Program-made: the position numbers and the translations under genes
Origin: Pseudomonas putida
GTDB lineage: Bacteria; Pseudomonadota; Gammaproteobacteria; Pseudomonadales; Pseudomonadaceae
Direction of reading: 5' to 3'
Assembly: GCF_002025705.1 (NCBI RefSeq)
Contig: NZ_CP018846.1
Coordinates: 3,277,501-3,341,500 of the forward strand
DNA: 64,000 nucleotides
The notes under the pieces: model-generated
What the model was told of the DNA's origin: nothing
What the model saw: the letters and a program-made list of their open reading frames with translations, nothing else
Database searches by the model: none
In this document: piece after piece, positions 8,204 through 14,961 of the stretch
Layout: every line of letters begins with the position of its first letter
Position numbering within the stretch: position 1 is the first letter of the stretch

Positions 8204-8701
8204 TCAGAGCACCATGACCATTTCATGCCAGGCCATGCCACCGTGGTCCGAGGGCGAAGGCCGCACATACTGGTAGCCCATCTTGCGGTACAGCTCGACA
8301 TGCTGTTGCTTGCACATCAGGTGGATGGTCTGCTTGCCCTGCGCCTTCATGCGCGTGATGAACTCGCCCATCAGCCGCTTGGCGTAGCCCTTGCCCTGAT
8401 GGGCCGGGTCTACCACCACCGACATGATCACCACGTTGGGCGCCAGCGGGTCATGGCCGACCAGTTCCTTGAAGGCCTCGTCGGACATCACCACATCGTG
8501 GGCGCAGCCGCTGTTGATGAAGCCGACGATGCCATGGGCATCTTCAAGCAGCAGAAAGCCTTCAGGGTATTGGCTGATGCGCGTGCGGATCTTTTCCAGC
8601 GTGGCCGCTTCGTCACCCTCGTAGGCACCGATCTCGATCGCGAAGCAGCGCTCGGCGTCACGCACGACAGGTTGGCGGAATGACGTGTTGCTCATGGGCA
8701 T
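8204..8701 (-). CDS. GNAT family N-acetyltransferase
   Basis: A 165-residue GCN5-related acetyltransferase. The acetyl-CoA-binding motif is VVVDPAHQGKGYAKRLM near residues 96-112, followed by the LYRKMGYQ segment of motif B. The N-terminal half keeps the usual beta-strand pattern (GFLLLEDAHGIVGFIN). The first ATG is used; an alternative ATG two codons in is equally possible. Substrate unknown. It is convergent with ppk2, 18 bp apart. Confidence 0.85.
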   Translation of the reverse strand: MPMSNTSFRQPVVRDAERCFAIEIGAYEGDEAATLEKIRTRISQYPEGFLLLEDAHGIVGFINSGCAHDVVMSDEAFKELVGHDPLAPNVVIMSVVVDPAHQGKGYAKRLMGEFITRMKAQGKQTIHLMCKQQHVELYRKMGYQYVRPSPSDHGGMAWHEMVMVL

Positions 8702-8864
8702 GCATCCATAAATGAAATGATCGTGCTACTAGGGTAATTGAGCCGGGCTGCAAACCCCGCATCCTTTTCGAGCGTTATGATTGAACGCCTGCTGCGCGCT
8801 GCCCTCCCACCTTCATGCAGGGCGAACAGCGCGCTGCCTATTCACTTCTGGAGGAGTGGCTCGC

Positions 8865-9548
8865 ATGAAAAAGATCCTGATGGTGCTCACCTCGCACGAC
8901 CAGCTGGGGGACACCGGCAAGAAAACCGGCTTCTGGCTGGAAGAGTTCGCCGCGCCCTACTACGTGTTCGTCGACGCCAACGCCGACGTCACCCTCGCCT
9001 CGCCCAAAGGCGGGCAGCCACCGCTGGACCCGAAAAGCGACGAACCGGACGCCCAGACCGACGCCACCCGGCGCTTTGCCAGCGACACTGACGGGCAGAT
9101 GGCCCTGGCCGACACGGTGCCGCTGGGCGAAATCGACCCCTACCACTTCGATGCGGTGTTCTACCCCGGTGGCCACGGACCGCTGTGGGACCTGGCCGAG
9201 GACAAGGATTCGAAGGCCTTGCTCGAAGCGTTCTATGCCGCCAACAAGCCGATTGCCGCAGTGTGCCACGCGCCTGGCGTGCTCAAGCACGTCAAGGCGC
9301 CAGACGGGCATCCGGTGGTCAAAGGCAAGAAGGTCACCGGCTTCGCCAATAGTGAAGAGCAAGCCGTGGGGCTCACCGAGGTGGTGCCGTTCCTGGTGGA
9401 AGATATGCTCAAGGCCAATGGCGGCCATTATTCCAAGGCGGCGGACTGGGCAAGCTATGTAGTCGAAGATGGGCATTTGATCACCGGCCAGAACCCAGCC
9501 TCATCCGAAGCGGCGGCCCAGGCATTGCTCAAACGCCTGGCGCGCTGA
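8865..9548 (+). CDS. DJ-1/PfpI family protein
   Basis: A 227-residue class I glutamine-amidotransferase-like protein of the DJ-1/PfpI superfamily, of Hsp31/glyoxalase III-like length. The nucleophile elbow AVCHAPGVL places the reactive Cys at 134, and the upstream PGGHGPLWDL loop supplies the conserved GGHG. Members act as protein or nucleotide deglycases, glyoxalases or stress chaperones; which one applies is not visible. The start MKKILMVLTS has a strong GGAGGAG ribosome site. It is probably a stress gene transcribed alone, with a hairpin right after the stop. Confidence 0.88.
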   Translation: MKKILMVLTSHDQLGDTGKKTGFWLEEFAAPYYVFVDANADVTLASPKGGQPPLDPKSDEPDAQTDATRRFASDTDGQMALADTVPLGEIDPYHFDAVFYPGGHGPLWDLAEDKDSKALLEAFYAANKPIAAVCHAPGVLKHVKAPDGHPVVKGKKVTGFANSEEQAVGLTEVVPFLVEDMLKANGGHYSKAADWASYVVEDGHLITGQNPASSEAAAQALLKRLAR

Positions 9549-9557
9549 CATGGAGCG

Positions 9558-9592
9558 GGCCCGGGCAGCCGAACAGGTCGCCTGCCCGGGCC
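9558..9592 (+). terminator. Hairpin after the DJ-1 gene; gap before vgrG
   Basis: GGCCCGGGCAG (9558-9568) pairs perfectly with 9582-9592 across a 13-nt loop, 9 bp after the DJ-1 stop. There is only a TT after the stem, so it is a weak intrinsic terminator at best. The remaining gap to vgrG (9593-9875) holds no ORF that I can support; it presumably contains the vgrG promoter. Confidence 0.55.
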
Positions 9593-9875
9593 TTGTGGAT
9601 GCAGGCTATTTTGTAACTCGTTGATTCAGAAATTTTTTGAGATCAGGTTCGAGCGTGAAGCCCTTGTCGACCGCGCACCGGCCGCAAAGCAGCGCCATTG
9701 CTTAACCGGCGCCCTCCTCCCGACGACAGGCGCTCGCAAATTGTGTAGGAAAACGTGAAATCACCCCGTTTTTCCGGTCCTACAAACGCCTGTTTTCCCT
9801 CAACACACCGTTCATTGATGCCCCTTCGATCATTGCCCTAACCTCCGGGAGCTTCTCGCCCACAAGGACAACGCA

Positions 9876-11711
9876 ATGATCATGGACCTGGCCGAACGCC
9901 TGACGCCGCAGCATCGCCGACTGTTCAAGTTTCACCACCTGGCCGAACCCGCCCAGCCTCTGCTGCTGCATAGCTTCAAGGGCCAGGATGGCCTTTCACG
10001 GCCATTCGCCTACGAACTGTTGCTGCTCAGTGACGCACCGCAGATGCCGCTCAAGTCGATGATCGGCCAGCAGGTGAGCCTCGAGATCGAACTGGCCGAT
10101 GCCGCACCGCGCTTCATCAACGGCTACCTCACCCACTTTGCCAGCCTGGGCAGCGATGGCGCCCTGGACCGCTACGGCGCCACCCTGAGCCCGTGGCTGG
10201 CGATGCTGCGGCACCGCACGGACACGCGCATCTTCCAGAACTGCACGGTCGATGAAGTCGTCGCGCAAGTTTTTGCCCTGTACCCGGCTTACGCCGCCTA
10301 TGCCTGGCGCCTCAGCCAGCCCCTGAAGCGCCACACCTACATCACCCAATACCGCGAAAGCGACCTCAACTTCGTCCAGCGCCTGCTGGATGAAGCCGGG
10401 CTGTTCTACTTTTTCGAGCACAGCCTTGAAGGCCACACCTTGGTCATCGGTGACGACTCGACCGTGCAAGACGCGCTTCCCGAGCAACCGCAGATCCGCT
10501 TTCACAGCGCCTCGGTCACCGAAACCGCCGACTCGATCACCCAATGGTGCGGCCGCCGCCAGCTGCAGGCCGGCAGCATGGCGGCGCAAACCTTCGACTA
10601 CCGCCAGCCGCGCAACCGCTTGCCAGTGGCGATGCGCAGTATCAACCAACAGGGTGAGGTGCAGCGCTTCGAGGTCTATGACCCCGGCCAGTACACCCAC
10701 AGTACTTCTGACGAAGGCGAAGCGTGGATGCGCCTGCGCATCGAGGCGTTGGAGCTGACCGCCAAACGGTTCGAGGGCGCCAGCAACTGCCGCGCGATGC
10801 GCCCCGGCTACAGCTTCGAGCTGCTGCAGCACCCTGGCCATGAGCGTGGCCCGCTGGAGGAGCGCGAGTTTCTGCTGATGGAGGTGAACTGCGAAGGCCA
10901 CAACAACTACCTCACCGGCCAGCAGGCCGGGTACTTCAACACCTTCACCTGCGTACGCAAGAAGATCCCGTACCGCCCGCCGCTGAGCACGCCAAGGCCG
11001 ACCATCAGCGGCCCGCAGACCGCCATTGTCGTCGGCCCGCCGGGCGAAGAAATCTTCACCGACGAGCTGGGCCGGGTGAAGGTGCAGTTCCACTGGGACC
11101 GCCACGGGGCCTTCAATGACCAGAGCTCCTGCTGGGTGCGCGTGGCGCAGGCCGGGGCCAGTGGGGGCTTCGGCAGCATCCAGATCCCGCGAGTGGAAGA
11201 CGAGGTGGTGGTGGTGTTTCTCGACGGCAACCCGGACCGCCCGCTGATCATCGGCAGCCTCTACAACAGCAGCAATACCCCGCCGTGGTCGCTGCCGGCG
11301 AACAAGACCCAGAGCGGTCTGTTGACGCGCTCGATCAAGGGCAAAGAGTCCAATGCCAACTTCTTGCGCTTTGACGACAAGCGCGGTGCCGAGCAAGTCG
11401 TCCTGCATGCGGAGCGCAACCTGGAGACCGAAGTCGAGGCTGATGAAAAGCGCGAGGTGGGCGGCAATCGATCCGTCAAGGTCGGTGGCAAACACGCCGA
11501 AACCATCCGCCTCGAAAGCAGTATCGCGGTGGAAGAAGGGTCGTACTTCGTCACGGTCGATCAGGGGGCTGTGCGGATCAAGGCAGCAACGTCCATCACG
11601 CTGGAAGTTGGGGGCAGCCGTCTGGAAATGAAAGCAGACGGCAAAGTCATCCTGTCTGGCGTGGAAGTGGACCTCACAGGTAGCAGCATCATCCATTTGA
11701 ACAAGAACTAG
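9876..11711 (+). CDS. vgrG: T6SS spike protein VgrG
   Basis: A 611-residue VgrG, the trimeric spike at the tip of the type VI secretion tube. The N-terminal gp27-like part begins near FKFHHLAEPAQPLLLHSFKG; the gp5-like OB region holds GEEIFTDELGRVKVQFHWDR and RVAQAGASGGFGS; the C-terminal beta-helix repeats (GNRSVKVGGKH, SITLEVGGSRLEM) end at IHLNKN. There is no C-terminal effector extension, so the cargo is carried by the following adaptor and PAAR genes. AAGGA precedes the ATG. No other T6SS core genes are in the window, so this is an orphan vgrG island. Confidence 0.95.
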   Translation: MIMDLAERLTPQHRRLFKFHHLAEPAQPLLLHSFKGQDGLSRPFAYELLLLSDAPQMPLKSMIGQQVSLEIELADAAPRFINGYLTHFASLGSDGALDRYGATLSPWLAMLRHRTDTRIFQNCTVDEVVAQVFALYPAYAAYAWRLSQPLKRHTYITQYRESDLNFVQRLLDEAGLFYFFEHSLEGHTLVIGDDSTVQDALPEQPQIRFHSASVTETADSITQWCGRRQLQAGSMAAQTFDYRQPRNRLPVAMRSINQQGEVQRFEVYDPGQYTHSTSDEGEAWMRLRIEALELTAKRFEGASNCRAMRPGYSFELLQHPGHERGPLEEREFLLMEVNCEGHNNYLTGQQAGYFNTFTCVRKKIPYRPPLSTPRPTISGPQTAIVVGPPGEEIFTDELGRVKVQFHWDRHGAFNDQSSCWVRVAQAGASGGFGSIQIPRVEDEVVVVFLDGNPDRPLIIGSLYNSSNTPPWSLPANKTQSGLLTRSIKGKESNANFLRFDDKRGAEQVVLHAERNLETEVEADEKREVGGNRSVKVGGKHAETIRLESSIAVEEGSYFVTVDQGAVRIKAATSITLEVGGSRLEMKADGKVILSGVEVDLTGSSIIHLNKN

Positions 11712-11732
11712 TCAGGGACAAGGAACAGTCTC

Positions 11733-12308
11733 ATGCATCGTCCGAACATTTATGACCGGCTTTCACAGCGTCGTGAACAGCAAGAGCGACTCGAGCGTGA
11801 ACGCCTTGAACAGGAAGCATTGAAAGCCGTGCCGCCCTCGCGGTTTCTGACCAATGAACTGAGTTTTGTTCGGCCAGAAGCGTTGAAGGACAAAACCTAC
11901 CAACTTCTGACGTTGACTGACATCGGGCCGAGTCCGTTTTCGCTGGTAATAGGCCGATCGCAGGTTTCACCCGACGCCGATCTGGAAGCGCTTTCTCAGC
12001 GGTTGTTGAAGGAATTGGAGAAATCACTGGCTCATCTTCAATGGGTCGAGCCGCTCTCACCTGGCGAGGTGGCAGGCCTGGAGGCTAGACGAGCCGAGTT
12101 GCGCTGGCGCCAACAAGGTCAGCCCGTGCACCAGATTCAGCTTATTTTTCTGCACCGGGACGAACACGGATGCCCGCTACTGATCCAGATCACGGCAACC
12201 AGCAACAACCCGAAGGGCATGACCGCTATCGAGCGCAGTGCCTTCGAAGAGATGATTGGCAGCTTGGAGCTACGCGCAACGGGCGTTGAAAAGGCAGCCG
12301 CCGTATGA
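11733..12308 (+). CDS. Eag-type T6SS effector chaperone (DcrB/DUF1795 fold)
   Basis: A 191-residue cytoplasmic protein. A charged helix of about 35 residues (RREQQERLERERLEQEALK) is followed by a DcrB/DUF1795-like domain starting at SRFLTNELSFVRPEALKDKTYQLL. Proteins of this fold (EagT6, EagR) bind the N-terminal transmembrane segments of prePAAR effectors and load them on VgrG. It sits between vgrG and such an effector, and its stop overlaps the effector start by 4 nt (ATGA), as expected for chaperone and client. The fold assignment is good; the chaperone role follows from context. Confidence 0.85.
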   Translation: MHRPNIYDRLSQRREQQERLERERLEQEALKAVPPSRFLTNELSFVRPEALKDKTYQLLTLTDIGPSPFSLVIGRSQVSPDADLEALSQRLLKELEKSLAHLQWVEPLSPGEVAGLEARRAELRWRQQGQPVHQIQLIFLHRDEHGCPLLIQITATSNNPKGMTAIERSAFEEMIGSLELRATGVEKAAAV

Positions 12309-13528
12309 CCGGCGCGGCTGCGCGACAGGATGATCCGATAGAACACTCTAGCGCACTAAGCGGGTTAATGGCCGGCCTTGCTCTAGGGGCCGGAGCGGTG
12401 CTGGTCGGGATTGCAGTGGTCGGAACCGGCGGACTGGGTGGTTTGGCGATTGCGGCCATGATCGGCGCTGGAGCCGCAACCGGTGCTGGGGTTGGCCAGT
12501 TGCTTGGAAGTCTTTCGCATGCTCAGCGCGAGACCGGGTGGATTACCTCAGGCTCTGACAACGTGCATATCGACGGCAGGCCCGCTGCCAGAGCGCATGT
12601 CGATCAAGCGGTGTGCACCGATCATCCCGGAGTGCCGCAAACCCTGGCTCAAGGCAGTCGTACGGTTTACATCAATGGACAACCTGCTGCACGTGTTGGG
12701 GACCGTACAGTCTGTGACGGGAGGATTAGTGCAGGGTCATCGAACGTGTTTATCGGCGGTGATACCGAGACTACGGATGAGATCGTTCCAGAAGTACCCG
12801 GATGGCTTGAGGCGGCGGTGTTTGGAGTGGGGGTTGCCAGTGCGGTGGCGTTGGTGGGGCCGGCAATGACGCTCTGGGGAATGTTTGGGGGAGTAGTTGG
12901 CGGCACCGTTGCAGGTGGCTATGGTGTAAGGCTGTATGGTCAGGATTCTGATCAACAAAAACTTTTGGCGTTTGGCGGAGCAGTGATAGCCGGAAGTTTG
13001 GCATCACGTTACCGATTCGGTGAGAACGGAGGTCTTGCTGCCAATTTTGGCAATCTGAAGATAACAAGACGTAGCGCAAAAGGCTATATCGGCATGCTGC
13101 GCGGTGAGCTTTACAGGCTACCGGATGTGAAGACCGAGAGATTTCTCTATATCAAACGCCCGACCGATCAATTGAAGTCCCTGCGGAGGGAGTTTGATAG
13201 CAGAGCTAGATCCCAGTTCCTGAAAGAGTTATCCAGCGATGCGGAGAAGGTTGCCCTCCTAAAAAAGGCTGGATTTAATGATGCGGAAATAAGCAGAATT
13301 CAAAATGGAAGGGTACCTAGCAAAGAGTGGGAGGTTCACCATGTATGGCCTCTGGACGATGGAGGTACAAATGATTTTAGCAATCTGACACTTATCAAAA
13401 GTGAACCATTCCATAAGGTGTTAACGAATCAGCAGAAGGCTTTGACAAAAGGAATGCTGGCTGGCGATAAGCGCTGGATGGAGTGGCCAGTCATAGACTC
13501 GAAAATCTATCCAGGCCCCGGAGAATAA
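12305..13528 (+). CDS. prePAAR/PAAR T6SS effector with C-terminal HNH nuclease domain
   Basis: A 407-residue effector. Residues 5-14 (AARQDDPIEH) match the prePAAR motif AARxxDxxxH. A Gly/Ala-rich membrane region spans about 18-66, the PAAR tip domain 75-152, and a second hydrophobic region 168-235. Two such regions without RHS repeats is the class II (Tse6-like) layout. The tail (about 280-407) has an HNH-type centre: E343, H345 and H346, then N360 and H370, similar to the Tox-HNH-EHHH toxins. It should be a DNA-cutting toxin injected into competing bacteria. GC content and codon use drop sharply after about residue 250, a sign of an exchanged toxin module. The next gene is the predicted immunity gene. 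Confidence 0.88.
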   Translation: MTGAAARQDDPIEHSSALSGLMAGLALGAGAVLVGIAVVGTGGLGGLAIAAMIGAGAATGAGVGQLLGSLSHAQRETGWITSGSDNVHIDGRPAARAHVDQAVCTDHPGVPQTLAQGSRTVYINGQPAARVGDRTVCDGRISAGSSNVFIGGDTETTDEIVPEVPGWLEAAVFGVGVASAVALVGPAMTLWGMFGGVVGGTVAGGYGVRLYGQDSDQQKLLAFGGAVIAGSLASRYRFGENGGLAANFGNLKITRRSAKGYIGMLRGELYRLPDVKTERFLYIKRPTDQLKSLRREFDSRARSQFLKELSSDAEKVALLKKAGFNDAEISRIQNGRVPSKEWEVHHVWPLDDGGTNDFSNLTLIKSEPFHKVLTNQQKALTKGMLAGDKRWMEWPVIDSKIYPGPGE

Positions 13529-13530
13529 AA

Positions 13531-13998
13531 TTGAATATTGAGGCTGAAAAGATAATACTAAAATTGGTCAACTCACTCTGTCCCGCGGAGATATTTGTGG
13601 GGAGGGCTGCCAGTAAGCATGATATTGAACTGCTTGAGCTATCTGTAAGGCGAGAATTTTCTGCAATTCTCCCGAAGCAGTATATGGATTTTTTGTTAAA
13701 GTTTGATGGCATGGCATCAGGAGGGGTATTTATATATTCAAGTCGGCCGCATAAGTACCCTGACAGTGATGGCTTTAGTCATGACTTTTTAGAATTAAAC
13801 CAAATTGCAAGGGAGGTAGAGTTTATGAAGAATTTTTTAGTGTTTGGGGAGAGCGATCAAGACGAGTATGTGCTGGACTTGCTGAGCGGAAGATACCAAG
13901 TGAGGGACAAGCAAGCTTTTGATAATATTTTTGAGGAATTCGAATGCTTCGACGATATTTTAGGCTTTATGGTGAATCTAATTATGCAGCGCACTTGA
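13531..13998 (+). CDS. SMI1/KNR4 (SUKH) family immunity protein
   Basis: A 155-residue protein beginning at TTG, 2 bp after the effector stop; GGAG lies 7 nt upstream of that TTG inside the last codons of the effector. The longer frame from 13483 would overlap the toxin and has no ribosome site. The core EFSAILPKQYMDFLLKFDG and GVFIYSS, followed by YQVRDKQAFDNIFEEF, fits the SUKH superfamily, known as immunity proteins of polymorphic toxins. It is AT-rich, like the toxin tail. A diverged paralogue follows at 14482. Confidence 0.85.
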   Translation: MNIEAEKIILKLVNSLCPAEIFVGRAASKHDIELLELSVRREFSAILPKQYMDFLLKFDGMASGGVFIYSSRPHKYPDSDGFSHDFLELNQIAREVEFMKNFLVFGESDQDEYVLDLLSGRYQVRDKQAFDNIFEEFECFDDILGFMVNLIMQRT

Positions 13999-14019
13999 GA
14001 GACTGATAAGGTTAGCGCT

Positions 14020-14199
14020 GTGTACTATTACATTGAGTCGGAGGTGGCTGGAGGGTTGGGTGGAGGGACAGTTCTGGATGCCTCTGTACATCCTCCTGTT
14101 GTTGACTCTTTGGAATTTCAGTTTGGGAGTTTGGCTAGAGGTGCATTGGCTTTTGTTGAGGTGTTTATGATCACAAGAGAAAACTGGTTAACGAGCTGA
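14020..14199 (+). pseudogene. 5' fragment of an unrelated immunity-like gene
   Basis: GTG at 14020, with TAAGG 8 nt upstream, opens a 59-codon frame. Its start resembles the conserved N-terminus (VAGGxG, then HPPVV, then an aromatic hydrophobic stretch) of a DUF1629/Imm11-like immunity family as I recall it. The match breaks off near codon 53, where a toxin fragment begins in another frame. The intact family is more than twice this length, so this is probably a truncated relic. Family assignment is tentative. Confidence 0.45.
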
Positions 14200-14462
14200 A
14201 AAAATCGACATTAAGGCAGTATGGTTTTTCTGACCATAAACTCTCCAATATCTTGAGTGGAAAGCTGCCGAGTAGATAATGGCAGATTCACCACATAATG
14301 CCGCTAGATGACAGCGATACTAATACACTCAAAAATCTTACCCTTATAAAAAATGACCCTTATCACACAGCCTTAACCAACGCTCAAGTCACTATGACTC
14401 GAAACATGAAACCCGGCGATATCAAAGCACTTGACTGACCTATGATTGATGTAGATTTATAG
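14172..14462 (+). pseudogene. Relic of an HNH toxin tail, paralogous to the PAAR effector
   Basis: Reading from CAC at 14172 gives HKRKLVNELKKSTLRQYGF, an in-frame TAA at 14277, then WQIHHIMPLDDSDTNTLKNL and LIKNDPYHTALTNAQ, a TGA at 14436 and a TAG at 14460. This aligns without gaps to the effector tail at 13300-13500 (WEVHHVWPLDDGGTNDFSNL, LIKSEPFHKVLTNQQ). HNH residues are kept but three stop codons interrupt the frame and the secretion domains are missing. It is a dead toxin cassette whose immunity gene survives next to it. Confidence 0.85.
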
Positions 14463-14481
14463 CCCAATGGGAATGTAGTCC

Positions 14482-14928
14482 ATGCCTGACTTTAAACCAA
14501 TGACTGATAAGTTATCTGCTATGTCGGCATTAATCTCAGGTGCGACTGAGGAAGAGCTGTTTGCATTTATTGAGCGTTGTCGGCAAGCGCTTGGCGTCAC
14601 CCCACCCTCTGAGTACATAGAATTTTTAGGGCTTTGCGATGGAGGCGCAGAAAATGGTGTTTTTCTATACTCGACTTGTCCCGCTCAATTTGTGGACTGC
14701 GCAGGCCTAACAAATGACTTTATTGAGCTAAACCTCAACTGGCGCGACTTGGAATGGATGTCGGATTACCTAGTGCTCGGGGACAGCGAGATGGACGTGT
14801 TTGTATTTGAAATCTCATCAAACAAGTACCAGGTCAGAGATCGTCAGGTATTCGATAATATTTATGAAGAATACCTATCATTTGATGGGGTGTTGCGTTA
14901 CGCCTTGGAATTGATGCTGCAAGATTGA
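14482..14928 (+). CDS. SMI1/KNR4 (SUKH) family immunity protein, orphan
   Basis: A 148-residue protein paralogous to the one at 13531: both share GVF-(I/L)-YS, a DF-(I/L)-ELN stretch and YQVRD-(K/R)-Q-(A/V)-FDNI-(F/Y)-EE. The frame is intact, although the toxin relic just upstream is broken. It probably gives leftover immunity against sibling strains that still carry the cognate HNH toxin. AT-rich relative to the core genome. No strong ribosome site is seen before the ATG at 14482; an ATG 15 bp on is an alternative. Confidence 0.82.
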   Translation: MPDFKPMTDKLSAMSALISGATEEELFAFIERCRQALGVTPPSEYIEFLGLCDGGAENGVFLYSTCPAQFVDCAGLTNDFIELNLNWRDLEWMSDYLVLGDSEMDVFVFEISSNKYQVRDRQVFDNIYEEYLSFDGVLRYALELMLQD

Positions 14929-14961
14929 TTGCAGTCTAGTGCAGGATCATCACCGGCTTGA

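Noticed and set aside
13999..14481. Intergenic spacer only
   Set aside because: Translation in fixed frames shows two degraded coding fragments, so it is annotated as pseudogenes instead.
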